The notes beneath the pieces were generated by a model. It was not told the origin of the DNA and did not search any database. It was given only the letters and a program-made list of their open reading frames with translations. Below are positions 1-9,427 of a stretch of 64,000 nt of DNA, piece by piece. Both the position numbers and the translations under genes were made by a program. Source of the stretch: Gracilibacillus halotolerans (lineage in GTDB: Bacteria > Bacillota > Bacilli > Bacillales > Amphibacillaceae); assembly GCF_014206945.1 (NCBI RefSeq), contig NZ_JACHON010000005.1:1-64000 (forward strand), written 5' to 3'. Positions within the stretch are counted from its first letter, which is position 1. The number at the start of each line of letters is the position of its first letter.

Positions 1-16
1 TTTCTCTTTTGGCCAT
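1..16 (-). CDS. 5' end of a leftward gene cut by the window edge
   Basis: An ATG on the minus strand at position 16 is preceded, with 7 bases of spacing, by a GGGAGAG ribosome site at 24-30. Only five codons (MAKRE) lie in the window, so the product cannot be named. The call rests on the start codon and ribosome site alone. Confidence 0.35.
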
Positions 17-140
17 AATTAATTCTCTCCCGACTTTTTATGAATCAAGTTTATATGACCTTAACGAATCTGTCCAATCAAGTGTAACCTATCCATAAAG
101 GTGTTCTCTTCTAGTAAAAGAGCACAATCTTAATGTTTTT

Positions 141-303
141 CAGTTACCTCATATTCATTCGAGTTATCTGATTTTGAGCTCCAGCTATCTAATGTTCGCT
201 CGACTTATCTAATTTTGAATTCCAGTTATCTAATGTTCGCTCAACTTATCTGATTTTGAGCTTCAGTTATCTAATGTTCGCTCGACTTATCCGATTTTCC
301 CCA
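141..303. repeat. Degenerate 41 bp-period array (AT-rich sub-family)
   Basis: About eight half-units of 20 or 21 bases follow each other without spacers. They alternate between TTATCTGATTTTGAGCT-like and TATCTAATGTTCGCTCGA-like versions, giving a 41-base higher-order period. On the minus strand the core reads GAACATTAGATA. The same sub-family occurs at 27082-27268, 37161-37355 and 53480-53627. It lies just downstream of the amylopullulanase gene and is non-coding. Function unknown. Confidence 0.8.
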
Positions 304-339
304 TCATGAATCTAATTTTAAACCCGCTCTAAAAAATAG

Positions 340-384
340 AAAGCGTGAGTTCTCCATGTAAATAGAGAATCTCACGCTTTTTTA
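340..384 (-). terminator. Terminator of the amylopullulanase gene
   Basis: A hairpin with arms AGCGTGAGTTCTC (342-354) and GAGAATCTCACGCT (365-378) has a T-run on either side, so it could act in both directions. It sits 8 bases after the stop codon of the leftward gene. Confidence 0.85.
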
Positions 385-391
385 GTTCCTT

Positions 392-3300
392 TTACACAAC
401 TTTCTTTCTAAATGCGAATAGGATACCTGCGAAGGCTAGAGATAGACATCCTAATAATAGGAGAAGGAAAGTATTCGTTGCTGTTTTCGGTAATTTGTTT
501 TCTTCCGCGTCCTCCGTTTCTGACTCTTCATTTGACTTTTGATTACTATCTGGTTGACCTTCTTCATTTTGCTCATTTTGATTACTATCTGGTTGATTTT
601 CTTCGTTTTGTTCATTTTTTTCACTGTCTGCTTCATTAGAAGGATTAGATGGAACATCCTCATTTGGTGACGAGTCATTATCTTCTCTATCTGATCCGGT
701 TCCACCATCATCCTTATCCACCTCTTCGTTGCCCGAAACTCGAACCACAACAGAAGATAAGGCAGCTATTTCTATAGATGATGAGGTAAGTGTTACTCCA
801 TTAGGTTCATCGATTTTCTCAATACCCGCTTGGTCGCCAGCAACGATAATATCCCCATCATAAATATCATCTGATAATGATAAATTCCTTGCTTTATTAT
901 CGGCGTTGACGAATACATAATAGTGATCCTCTGTATCTGGATCGGTAGCCTGATAAGCAACAACCAAATCTTCTTCTTCAATTTCAGGTATGTTTAATCT
1001 TTTAACATACTGATCAATTTCTTCTCTCGTATCTAAACTGAAAGCACTCGTAGATCGGCGTAACTCAATCAAACCTTTTGTAAAAGCTCTTGTTGTCGTA
1101 TGAATTGGATATTGCTCACTGTTTGTTGCTTTCTCCCACTCAAATTTATTAATTGCATCCGTGGAATCATATGAATCATGGATAAAGTAAGGATATTCAA
1201 AGGGATTACCATCTGCATCTGTCATATAAGTAGATTTGTAAGGAGCCTCAGCTACTGGTCCCTTATAATCTTCATGGCGGAATTGCTTTGTTCTACCGTA
1301 CTCTTGGCCCGCATGAATAAAAGGTGTCCCTTGAGCAGTCAACACAATTAGGTTTCCTAATCTAATTCGTTGATGAATCTCTTGCGAATGGTCTTTCGGA
1401 TCTTTTTTGATCGATTGCGCAATAACATCGTGTAAAGTTAAATTGTCGTGAGCTGCAATATATTGTACAACATCTCCTGGATCGTCCGCTTTAAAATTAC
1501 CAGGATTCGCAATAATATTTTGATAGATATTTTCTACGTTTCTAGCTCCTCCTGTAAGAAAACGAGGTTGACCTTCACTGCCAAATCCTGATTTTAGTTC
1601 GTTTCGAATTTCATCAGAAAATACTCCTACAGTATCTGTATGTTGCATCCAACTTTGATCGGCTGGCTGTACATTCGGGTAATTTTCATCTCCTGCATAG
1701 GTTACCCATCCTTCACCGATCATAAGGATGTTCGGATTCAGCTCTTTAGCTTTGTTAAATGCAATTTCAATAGTTTCTGCATCATGATCTCCCATCATAT
1801 CGAAACGGAAACCATCTACTTTAAATTCTTCTGTCCAATACGTGATTGAATCTACTAAAATACGCTGAGCCATTTTATGTGTTGTACCTAGACGTCCCCC
1901 ACCAAAGCTTTCTCTAGGAGTACCATCTGCATTCATGAAATGATAATAATTCGGCTCTAAGTCTTCGAAAATATGAACTCTTGCCGTATGATTGTAGACA
2001 ACATCTAGAATGACACCCATATCACGCTTGTGAATTTCATCAATTAGAAGCTTTAATTCTTCAATCCGTTTTTCCGGATTCATAGGATTTTCTGAATACA
2101 TACCTGTTATCGAGAAATAACTATGTGGATCATATCCCCAATTATAATTATTACCTGTCGATGAGTAGTCTAACAATCTTTGATCATTCTCAAATTCATT
2201 TGAAAAATAGTAACTCATTATCGGTAACAGTTGAATATGTGTAACACCTAAATCTTGAATATAATCCAATCTCTCTACAAAAGCAGCAAACGTTCCGAAG
2301 CGAGCAGTTAACTCCTCATCAATCGATGGATCAGAAGTCATATCGCGTACATGCGCTTCATAAATAATCGCGTCTTCTCGTTTTTCAAAGCCATCTATTT
2401 TTGCATAATCTAGTTCAGGACCAATCTCACTTGGATTCACGATAGCAGCTTTTCCTACATAACTATCATCTGCTTCACTATTCCATGCAGCCATTGATTT
2501 AGCATACGGATCTAGGGCAATAACTTCCTCACCATCACGTTCAATGTTGTAATGATAGAAATAGCCAGTTACATCTGTTAACCCCGTATTATCTTTGTTG
2601 AGTTGAACACTCCATACACCTTTATTAGAACGAGACATAGCTATTCCATCTTTTACTATACTTTCTGGATTATCTTTATCATATAAAATTATCGATACTT
2701 GATCTGCACTTGGGGACCATACTTTAATATCCGCGGTTCCATCCGCATGCAACATCGCTCCTAGGTCTCCGTCGTAACCGTACATCTCATCTTTTAATCG
2801 CCAACCTACCATCGCTGTTGCCTCTCTTCCGTTATGTGTAATTGTATAAGGTGCTTTTGATAGCTCAATGTTTCCTATTATTTCGACAACACCGTTTTCT
2901 TCATTAATGACTACATCTTCTATTACGAATCTATCACCATTTTTATCTGTTACGTCCAATTCATTTAGAAGATCTTCTACAACTAAGCCTTCTATAGAAT
3001 CGTACGTAAGTTCAATTTTGTCAGAAAGTACTTCTGCGAAGAGCAATCCTTCTTCTTTAACAAAATATGGGTTCGTATACACCTGGTCTTCTCCCATTCG
3101 TATAAAAATCTGGGAATGTTCGTCTAAATCTTGGAAACTCATATCTGCTGTCTGCCATTCTGTATTTTTATTTAGTACTAAGAAATTAATAGATTGTGCG
3201 TCCGATTTTAATTCTAAATCTACATATGAACCTTTCAATCCGATTTGATCATCAGAGAAGAAATGCGCTCCATTCGGCCAGTCTTCTGTAGGATTTAATA

Positions 3301-6300
3301 CATCTCCCCAAGTCCATAGACCAAAATTCTCGTAAGAGTCTTCTTTTTGTAAGAAATTAACTCGAATCTTGTTATCTTCAGATGGAAGTGGCTCATATAA
3401 ATAAACATTGTAATCTTCTGTTAACCAAATTTCATTCATTTCAGGAGAAACAATGTCGACAAATTTATCTCCTGACAAGTTTGCTCCCTGGCTATCATTG
3501 ATAAGAAATCCTATTTTCTTCGCGTTTTTGGCCAATTTAATATCGACATAAGGCCCATAATCAGTTCGCTTATCGTTTGTAATAGTTGTGGCACCATTTG
3601 GCCATGAGCCATTTTGTTCCGATGGTGTTTCGACATCTTCCCAAATCCATAATCCTAAATCGGTAAAATTGTCGTTATTTCCCGGGAAATGAACTCGTAA
3701 ATATCCATCTTGAATAGCTGGGGTCTCTTCTTCCTCTACACCACTTTCATTACTGGACTCTCCTAAAATGCTCCCATTAGCAGCCGACAACAATACTGTC
3801 CCACCATTATCCATACTTGGTATTTCAACAGTAATTGTTACAGATCCGTCTTCTTGCTTTGTCGTATCGAACTGTCGATTTGCGTACTCATCGGTAACAA
3901 TTGTTTCTTCATCACTAACCGTTAAAGTGACTATTTTCTCCTTGTTCGATGTATTCAATCCTACATATACCTTTTCGTTATCGAAGCTTCGTTCAAATAG
4001 CAGATATTCGTCTTCATTTGAACCTGCAATTTTCGCGCGGTTACCTTTCGCCAAAATATCCGAATGATTATTTCGGAATTGTAATAACTTCTGATAATGC
4101 TCCAAGATATCATTATTTTCAACATTATCCCACGCCAAGTCATAACGATTATCGTACTCTGGCCAATTATTTTTCCCTGTTTGACCTAATTCTTCACCAT
4201 AATAGATGACTGGTTGACCCTTTGCTGTAATTTGTAATGAAGCAGCAAGTTTCAACTTACCTTCATCTCCATTCAAACTATATAAAAATCCGTCTTCGTC
4301 ATGACTTCCTAAAAACTGTCCTAGTAGTGCTTGATTCGATATTTTCCCATTTCGAGCTATTAATGATTCGTTAGCTTGTTCTAATTGCCCATTCACAAAG
4401 TTTCTAGCGATGGTTTTAAATTCAAAGTCTAATAAGGAGTCCATTGTTCCTGTTTCCAAGTAACCTTGATTATTGTTAGCACCTGCTCCCCACGCTTCAC
4501 CGATTAATTGAAATGCTGGATCCTTTTTCGTTAGTTCATTACGAAAATGCTGCCATGTCGTTCTATCAACATGCTTAACGGTATCTACACGGAAGTATGA
4601 TATCGAATTCCCATTAGCTGTCGTGGATTTATCTAGCCAAGCAGTTTGCCAATCAACAATTTGATTTCTTACTGCTTCATCCTCAGTTTTAAAATCAGGC
4701 AATCCGGATAACTCCATCTTTTCATCCCCAGAACCTGATTTTTCTCGAATCATATCTTTGAATCGTTCTCTCTCTTCATTTGTTGGATAACCCGCTGGAG
4801 GTTCACCCTCAATGGAAGCATCTGATTCTTTTAATCCATAGCCTGTATGATTCAATACAACATCCACCATAATATGTATGTCTCTCTTTGCTGCTTCATC
4901 AATTAATTGGTGGAACTCTTCTAATGTACCGAAATGAGGATTTAATGCTTCAAAGTTATTTGCCCAATATCCATGATAAGCAAAATAAGCACCCTCTTCA
5001 GCGTTATAATTTACATCATATCCTACATTTTCTACAATAGGTGAAATCCATATTGTATTAATTCCTAACTCATCCAGATAATCTAATTTTTTAATAATCC
5101 CTTTAAAGTCTCCACCTTGATAGACGCCTCTTTGATTTTCGTAGCTATCATAACCAATACCATAAGGATCATTATTGGCCTGATTTCCATCATAGAATCG
5201 ATCCGTAAGCATAAAGTATATAATCGACTCATCCCAATCCATATTTTCTGCTGATATATCTCTCGCCTCTACAATAGCAGTAGCTTCTGCATGGTAGGCG
5301 CCGTTGTCCGCATCTACTACTGTAATTGGAATTGTCTTTTCTCCTGCTACAATATCATGGGTAACAGACAATGTTACTTGTTGTAATTCAGGGGATATTT
5401 CTAATTTACTACTCCCTCCTAAAGAAGAAGTATCTGCGTAAATGGATGTTATTTCTATATCTGAAGGGTTACTTATATTAACTGTGAGCAGAGAATGCTC
5501 ATTATAGGTGAAGGTATCACTGACTTCTGCAGTTACTTCGATATCATGCTCTCCTTCTCCCACTTCGACAGGCGCTTCTTCCTTTTCCTCTGTTGAAACA
5601 TAATAAGGATTGGTGAATAATTCATCCGTACCTTCCTTGATAAATAGCTGACGATGAGTGGACAAATCTTCAAAGGTCATATCCCCTGTTTTATTTGCTG
5701 CCTCATCTCTTGTTACAAGTAATAAGCCTAATGATTCTGCAGACTCTTTCAACGGAATATCAACATATGCTCCATAAGGTCCCATTTGCTCGTTGGAAAA
5801 CGGGACAGCATCCATCGACCATGCTTGTGAAGGATTTAGAACATCTCCCCATGTCCACACTCCCCATGGCTCATATTCTTGATTGTCTTTCCAGTAATGA
5901 ATGCGCACCATATTTTCATCGATTTCAGATGGATTATAATAATAGACATTTCCTTCTTTCGTAATCCATACTTCCTCTATTTGAGATGAGATCATTTCCA
6001 CCGTAATATCATCTGTTATCTCTTCACCAACTCGATTGTTTATTTTTAAGCCGATATTTTTTGCTTCTTCTTTTAATTCTACGTCAACATATGGACCATA
6101 GTTGGTTACCTGTTCATCTGTAAACCAGGTTCCATTTGGCCATTCCCCCTGTTCCTCTGATGGAGCTGCAACATCTCCCCATAACCACACACCTAAATCT
6201 GTAACGTTTTCTACATCCGTTTCATAATGGATGCGTAGTGTTTGATTATTCATTTTCTCTTCAGCTTTGATAATAGGCATGTTTGAATGTGAAAATGTAC

Positions 6301-6367
6301 TAATAAGTAAAAGAATTATTAGTGCAATCGACCATGCTTTCTGAAAGTGCTTTTTCCTTCGTTTCAT
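392..6367 (-). CDS. Wall-anchored bifunctional alpha-amylase/pullulanase
   Basis: This 1991-residue secreted protein should cut alpha-1,4 and alpha-1,6 bonds in starch and pullulan at the cell surface. A signal peptide (about 1-35, ending KA) is followed by two pullulanase-associated CBM41-like modules (about 40-265). Next comes a GH13 amylase domain from about 375, with D595 (FRVD), E624 (IGEAW) and D690 (SHDE) as the catalytic triad. A second CBM41-like pair follows (about 880-1110). The type I pullulanase GH13 domain carries YNWGYDP near 1405 and the triad D1523 (GFRFD), E1552 (IGEGW) and D1641 (AAHDN). An acidic Asn/Glu/Gln-rich stalk leads to LPKTA (1959-1963), a hydrophobic stretch and FRKKVV, a sortase signal. 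The start has an AAGGAGG site. It is a single-gene unit with its own promoter, operators and terminator. Confidence 0.95.
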   Translation of the reverse strand: MKRRKKHFQKAWSIALIILLLISTFSHSNMPIIKAEEKMNNQTLRIHYETDVENVTDLGVWLWGDVAAPSEEQGEWPNGTWFTDEQVTNYGPYVDVELKEEAKNIGLKINNRVGEEITDDITVEMISSQIEEVWITKEGNVYYYNPSEIDENMVRIHYWKDNQEYEPWGVWTWGDVLNPSQAWSMDAVPFSNEQMGPYGAYVDIPLKESAESLGLLLVTRDEAANKTGDMTFEDLSTHRQLFIKEGTDELFTNPYYVSTEEKEEAPVEVGEGEHDIEVTAEVSDTFTYNEHSLLTVNISNPSDIEITSIYADTSSLGGSSKLEISPELQQVTLSVTHDIVAGEKTIPITVVDADNGAYHAEATAIVEARDISAENMDWDESIIYFMLTDRFYDGNQANNDPYGIGYDSYENQRGVYQGGDFKGIIKKLDYLDELGINTIWISPIVENVGYDVNYNAEEGAYFAYHGYWANNFEALNPHFGTLEEFHQLIDEAAKRDIHIMVDVVLNHTGYGLKESDASIEGEPPAGYPTNEERERFKDMIREKSGSGDEKMELSGLPDFKTEDEAVRNQIVDWQTAWLDKSTTANGNSISYFRVDTVKHVDRTTWQHFRNELTKKDPAFQLIGEAWGAGANNNQGYLETGTMDSLLDFEFKTIARNFVNGQLEQANESLIARNGKISNQALLGQFLGSHDEDGFLYSLNGDEGKLKLAASLQITAKGQPVIYYGEELGQTGKNNWPEYDNRYDLAWDNVENNDILEHYQKLLQFRNNHSDILAKGNRAKIAGSNEDEYLLFERSFDNEKVYVGLNTSNKEKIVTLTVSDEETIVTDEYANRQFDTTKQEDGSVTITVEIPSMDNGGTVLLSAANGSILGESSNESGVEEEETPAIQDGYLRVHFPGNNDNFTDLGLWIWEDVETPSEQNGSWPNGATTITNDKRTDYGPYVDIKLAKNAKKIGFLINDSQGANLSGDKFVDIVSPEMNEIWLTEDYNVYLYEPLPSEDNKIRVNFLQKEDSYENFGLWTWGDVLNPTEDWPNGAHFFSDDQIGLKGSYVDLELKSDAQSINFLVLNKNTEWQTADMSFQDLDEHSQIFIRMGEDQVYTNPYFVKEEGLLFAEVLSDKIELTYDSIEGLVVEDLLNELDVTDKNGDRFVIEDVVINEENGVVEIIGNIELSKAPYTITHNGREATAMVGWRLKDEMYGYDGDLGAMLHADGTADIKVWSPSADQVSIILYDKDNPESIVKDGIAMSRSNKGVWSVQLNKDNTGLTDVTGYFYHYNIERDGEEVIALDPYAKSMAAWNSEADDSYVGKAAIVNPSEIGPELDYAKIDGFEKREDAIIYEAHVRDMTSDPSIDEELTARFGTFAAFVERLDYIQDLGVTHIQLLPIMSYYFSNEFENDQRLLDYSSTGNNYNWGYDPHSYFSITGMYSENPMNPEKRIEELKLLIDEIHKRDMGVILDVVYNHTARVHIFEDLEPNYYHFMNADGTPRESFGGGRLGTTHKMAQRILVDSITYWTEEFKVDGFRFDMMGDHDAETIEIAFNKAKELNPNILMIGEGWVTYAGDENYPNVQPADQSWMQHTDTVGVFSDEIRNELKSGFGSEGQPRFLTGGARNVENIYQNIIANPGNFKADDPGDVVQYIAAHDNLTLHDVIAQSIKKDPKDHSQEIHQRIRLGNLIVLTAQGTPFIHAGQEYGRTKQFRHEDYKGPVAEAPYKSTYMTDADGNPFEYPYFIHDSYDSTDAINKFEWEKATNSEQYPIHTTTRAFTKGLIELRRSTSAFSLDTREEIDQYVKRLNIPEIEEEDLVVAYQATDPDTEDHYYVFVNADNKARNLSLSDDIYDGDIIVAGDQAGIEKIDEPNGVTLTSSSIEIAALSSVVVRVSGNEEVDKDDGGTGSDREDNDSSPNEDVPSNPSNEADSEKNEQNEENQPDSNQNEQNEEGQPDSNQKSNEESETEDAEENKLPKTATNTFLLLLLGCLSLAFAGILFAFRKKVV

Positions 6368-6383
6368 TTTATACCTCCTTTTT

Positions 6384-6399
6384 ATGCAAACGTTTGCAT
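6384..6399. promoter_or_regulatory. Palindromic LacI-family/CcpA-type operator
   Basis: ATGCAAACGTTTGCAT is a perfect 16-base palindrome with the central CG typical of LacI/GalR-family operators. It lies 17 bases upstream of the amylopullulanase start, between the promoter and the ribosome site. CcpA or a maltose-type LacI regulator are the likely ligands; which one cannot be told from the sequence. Confidence 0.75.
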
Positions 6400-6432
6400 T
6401 ATTGAGTAAAAAAATAGAAAGAGATCATCATG

Positions 6433-6446
6433 AGCAAACGCTTTCT
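6433..6446 (-). promoter_or_regulatory. cre-like site at the amylopullulanase transcription start
   Basis: The minus strand reads AGAAAGCGTTTGCT, agreeing with the cre consensus TGWAANCGNTNWCA at 11 of 14 positions. It overlaps or directly follows the expected transcription start of the promoter at 6453-6481, a usual place for CcpA repression. Confidence 0.5.
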
Positions 6447-6452
6447 TTGGAA

Positions 6453-6481
6453 ATTATACAATATCCGTTTTGAAAACGCAA
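6453..6481 (-). promoter_or_regulatory. Predicted sigma-A promoter of the amylopullulanase gene
   Basis: On the minus strand TTGCGT (6481-6476) and TATAAT (6458-6453) are separated by 17 bases. This is the best promoter-like sequence between the amylopullulanase gene and its neighbour, and it is followed by two operator-like sites. Confidence 0.6.
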
Positions 6482-6533
6482 TCATTTTTTATAACTATGA
6501 ACCTATTTCCCTATAAATTAGTTATAAAAACAG

Positions 6534-6583
6534 AAAAACACTCCATATTAGTGCAATCGATACCCTATTGAATGAAGTGTTTT
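6534..6583 (-). terminator. Possible terminator of the quinone oxidoreductase gene
   Basis: On the minus strand an AAACACTTCA arm pairs with TGGAGTGTTT and is followed by a T-rich stretch. The loop is long (about 27 bases), so this is a weak call. Confidence 0.35.
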
Positions 6584-6593
6584 AACTTTTTAT

Positions 6594-7562
6594 TTATTTT
6601 ACTTTTAAAATGATTTTACCTGTATTTTTATTTGCCTCCATATACTGATGAGAAGCATCAGCTTCTTCTATCGGAAACACAGTGTCCACTACAGGTTTTA
6701 ACATTCCAGATTTAAATAAATCGAATGTTCGTTCAATAAATGCCTTCGAAAGTTGCGACTTGTAAACGTCACTTCTTTGCGTTAGCAATGTACCGGTTAA
6801 TTGAATACGCTTCTGCATTAGCTTCATTAAGTTTATATTTTCTACCGTCATGCCACCTAATACACCAATGAGCACCCATCTACCATCTATAGCCATACTA
6901 TCGTAATTCTTTTCCCAGTAGCTTGCACCAACAAAGTCCAAGATGACATTCACACCAGTTTTATTCGTAATTCGATGAACTTCATTTGCAAAGTTTTCGG
7001 TTTTATAATTAATCAAATGATCCGCACCCAAGTCTTTACATACAGATAGTTTTTCTTGCGTTCCTGCCGTAACAAAAATTTCCGCATCGCTTAATTGCCT
7101 AGCCAATTGAATTGCTGCTGTACCAACACCACTTCCCCCAGCATGAACGAGAACTTTTTCCTTTTGTTGAAGTTCACCAATCCAATAAAGAGTTTGATAT
7201 GCAGTCAAAAATACTTCTGGTATAGCTGCAGCTTGTTCAAAGGATAAATTTTCAGGTATTTTCATTACTCTGTCCGCAGGCATAGCCACCCTCTCTGCAT
7301 AACCTCCGCCATTTACAAGACCCATTACACGAGCGCCTTTGTTAAGATGCGGATGTCCATTAGGGTCTTTTATCACACCTGCCACTTCCACTCCTAATAC
7401 AGGGTTTTCTACATACGAGCTGTGATTCTTCCGTTGAATTAAATCCAGTCGATTCACGGCAGAAGCATATACGTCAATTAACACTTCCTGGTCACTCAGC
7501 CTTACATCTTCTACATCTGTATAAATAAGTTCACCACTTTGATTTGTTGTGACACCTTTCAA
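6594..7562 (-). CDS. NADPH:quinone oxidoreductase, zinc-free MDR family
   Basis: A 322-residue cytoplasmic medium-chain dehydrogenase/reductase of the QOR/PIG3 type, which reduces quinones or enones with NADPH. The GroES-like N-terminal half contains AVNRLDLIQR. The Rossmann half contains AGGSGVG at 141-147 for the nucleotide, and the PEVFLTAYQTL stretch before it is typical of PIG3-like members. The structural-zinc cysteine cluster of zinc alcohol dehydrogenases is absent. The start is TTG, chosen because an AAGGAG site lies 8 bases before it and no in-frame ATG is near. It stands alone, leftward, and diverges from the riboswitch operon. The substrate cannot be told. Confidence 0.85.
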   Translation of the reverse strand: MKGVTTNQSGELIYTDVEDVRLSDQEVLIDVYASAVNRLDLIQRKNHSSYVENPVLGVEVAGVIKDPNGHPHLNKGARVMGLVNGGGYAERVAMPADRVMKIPENLSFEQAAAIPEVFLTAYQTLYWIGELQQKEKVLVHAGGSGVGTAAIQLARQLSDAEIFVTAGTQEKLSVCKDLGADHLINYKTENFANEVHRITNKTGVNVILDFVGASYWEKNYDSMAIDGRWVLIGVLGGMTVENINLMKLMQKRIQLTGTLLTQRSDVYKSQLSKAFIERTFDLFKSGMLKPVVDTVFPIEEADASHQYMEANKNTGKIILKVK

Positions 7563-7782
7563 TTACATATCTCCTTTCTTCACTCAAAACGTTTCTACTC
7601 CTATTGTATAAGTAAACTATTTTCCTCTAAAGGAATTTGTTTGATAATAGCAAGTGGATGAATGATTTGAAACTTTATTAGAAAAAGTAATTATCTTGAC
7701 TGTCTTCTTATTAACAGACATAGATTTTAGATTAAAGAGAGACTGTTAGTGATGATCACAGGAACTTCCTCCTATTAATCTA

Positions 7783-7811
7783 TTGACAGTAGTTATATAC
7801 CATGCTAAAGT
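7783..7811 (+). promoter_or_regulatory. Promoter of the tandem-riboswitch operon
   Basis: TTGACA (7783-7788) and TAAAGT (7806-7811) are 17 bases apart, with a TG one base before the -10 hexamer (extended -10). Transcription would start near 7818, about 20 bases before the first riboswitch. The stretch 7563-7782 upstream shows no gene. Confidence 0.75.
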
Positions 7812-7837
7812 AAGAATTATCTAAATAATTAAACACA

Positions 7838-7946
7838 TCTTATCAAGAGTGGTGGAGGGACTGGCCCTATGAAACCCGGCAACCTTTAAGCAACAGCTTA
7901 AGTTGGTGCCAATTCCAGCCTGATTGTATCAGGGGAGATAAGAGAG
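7838..7946 (+). promoter_or_regulatory. SAM-I (S-box) riboswitch, first of a tandem pair
   Basis: The leader RNA has the S-box core: GAGTGGTGGAGGGACTGGCC, then CCTATGAAACCCGGCAACC and GGTGCCAATTCCAGCC. The closing stem P1 pairs CTTATC (7839-7844) with GATAAG (7937-7942). The 3' side, GAGATAAGAGAG (7935-7946), can pair instead with the 5' arm of the following terminator (7963-7973, one bulge), forming an anti-terminator. This is the usual OFF-switch design: SAM stabilises P1 and frees the terminator. Confidence 0.95.
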
Positions 7947-7961
7947 CATAGGAATATCCTC

Positions 7962-7990
7962 CCTCTCTATCTCAAGATAGAGAGGTTTTT
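7962..7990 (+). terminator. Intrinsic terminator of riboswitch 1
   Basis: CCTCTCTATC (7962-7971) pairs perfectly with GATAGAGAGG (7976-7985) around a 4-base loop, followed by five T. It is the expression platform of the first S-box. Confidence 0.93.
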
Positions 7991-8020
7991 CATTTTAATA
8001 AACAATTGAATACATATTTT

Positions 8021-8130
8021 TTCTTATCTAGAGTGGTGGAGGGACTGGCCCTATGAAACCCGGCAACCTTTAAGTAAATACTTAAGAGGTGCTAATTCCA
8101 GCAGGTAACATCCTGACAGATAAGAAGGGC
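8021..8130 (+). promoter_or_regulatory. SAM-I (S-box) riboswitch, second of a tandem pair
   Basis: A second S-box repeats the first core almost exactly (GAGTGGTGGAGGGACTGGCC at 8031-8050) but has different peripheral stems (TAAGTAAATACTTA and CAGGTAACATCCTG). P1 pairs TTCTTATCT (8021-8029) with AGATAAGAA (8118-8126). The 3' strand of P1 can also pair with CTTCTATC in the following terminator with one bulged A. So it is a complete switch with its own expression platform. Confidence 0.95.
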
Positions 8131-8139
8131 ACTATAACT

Positions 8140-8173
8140 ACAGTTCTCTTCTATCCAAGGGAACTGTTTTTTA
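8140..8173 (+). terminator. Intrinsic terminator of riboswitch 2
   Basis: ACAGTTCTCTT (8140-8150) pairs with AAGGGAACTGT (8157-8167, one G-U) around a 6-base loop, followed by six T. It ends about 80 bases before the thiolase start. Confidence 0.92.
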
Positions 8174-8253
8174 TGTTTCATAGCTAACTAATCTAATAAC
8201 TACTTATATATAAAATACTTATTTTAATCAGACAGCTAAGGGAGAAATGCAAA

Positions 8254-9408
8254 ATGACGATTGTAATTTTAGACGGGACACGAACACCATTCGCTAAATG
8301 GAAAAGCAACTTAGCATCTTACTCTTCTAAGCAGCTTGGTGCTCATGCATTAAAAAGCTTAGTAGAGAAACACCCTGACATAAAACATGCAGATGGAGTC
8401 CTATTAGCTCAAGTCATTCAAGGTGGTGCAGGACAAAATGTTGCTAGACAGGTAGCAATCGAGGCCGGTATATCTCCTAGCACTCCTGCTATTACGTTGA
8501 ACAATGTTTGTCTCGGTGGAATTGCTTCTATTGCCGACGCAACTAGAAGAATTTTACTAGAGGAAGGTGAGCTTTACATCGTTGGTGGAATGGATTCTAT
8601 GACCAACGCACCATTCACCCTAAATATACGAGCAGGTCATTCGTATGGGAATGCAACACTCGTCGATTCGCTTGAAACGGATGGTTTATCTTGTGCTATA
8701 AGCGAACAATCAATGGGAGCCATTACAGATACGTATAATGACAAATTTTCTATTAGTAGACGCGAACAAGATGAGTGGGCTTACGTCTCCCACCAACGTG
8801 CGAAGGCTGCACAGGACGCTGGTCGATTACAGAGTGAGATTACTCCAATTCCTGGCGTATTAAATGAAGATAATGGTATTCGTCCAAATACAAGCATCGA
8901 AAAATTAGCATCACTAAAAACTGTCTTTCGTCCAGATGGAACGATTACTGCAGGAAACGCTTCTCAAATGACAGATGGAGCAAGTATCGGAATTATCACA
9001 ACAGCGGAAAAAGCAAAACAGTTGAATGTACAACCTTTAGCAACTGTTATCGATTGGGCTGAAACTGCCGGACCAGATTTAAGCTTACAGACTAAACCGG
9101 CTGATGCCATTAAAAAAATCCTTAAAAAACAACAACTGTCAGTAGAAGACATCGACCTCTTCGAAATCAACGAAGCTTTCGCTAGTGTTGTTATCGCTAG
9201 TATAAACGATCTTCAACTTGATCCGGAAAAAGTAAATGTGAACGGTGGTGCTATTGCGCTTGGACACCCGCTTGGCGGAACAGGATTTCGTTTAGTTCTT
9301 ACCTTAGCACATGAATTAAAACGTCGAGGCGGTGGCAAGGGAATCGCTACACTCTGTGGTGGTGGCGGACAAGGAATGGCCATATTAATAGAAGTGCCAA
9401 AACAATAA
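8254..9408 (+). CDS. Acetyl-CoA C-acetyltransferase (thiolase)
   Basis: A 384-residue cytoplasmic thiolase that joins two acetyl-CoA or, in the breakdown direction, cleaves a 3-ketoacyl-CoA with CoA. All catalytic parts are present: nucleophile C86 in NNVCLGG, the NEAFAS motif, H338 in GHPLGG and C368 in LCGGGG. Length is normal for the family. The start is ATG with AAGGGAG upstream. It is the first gene after two SAM riboswitches and heads an operon with an acetoacetate-CoA ligase-like gene, so it probably splits acetoacetyl-CoA or a related ketoacyl-CoA. Regulation should be by transcription attenuation: high SAM switches it off. It could also act on longer 3-ketoacyl-CoA. Confidence 0.9.
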   Translation: MTIVILDGTRTPFAKWKSNLASYSSKQLGAHALKSLVEKHPDIKHADGVLLAQVIQGGAGQNVARQVAIEAGISPSTPAITLNNVCLGGIASIADATRRILLEEGELYIVGGMDSMTNAPFTLNIRAGHSYGNATLVDSLETDGLSCAISEQSMGAITDTYNDKFSISRREQDEWAYVSHQRAKAAQDAGRLQSEITPIPGVLNEDNGIRPNTSIEKLASLKTVFRPDGTITAGNASQMTDGASIGIITTAEKAKQLNVQPLATVIDWAETAGPDLSLQTKPADAIKKILKKQQLSVEDIDLFEINEAFASVVIASINDLQLDPEKVNVNGGAIALGHPLGGTGFRLVLTLAHELKRRGGGKGIATLCGGGGQGMAILIEVPKQ

Positions 9409-9427
9409 GACAACACAAGCTAATCAC

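Noticed and set aside
2868-3248. 126-codon plus-strand frame and similar long frames opposite large genes
   Set aside because: It lies antisense inside the amylopullulanase gene, has no ribosome site and a composition that mirrors the true gene. The same holds for frames antisense to nrdJ, the YvbJ-like gene and the GH78 genes.
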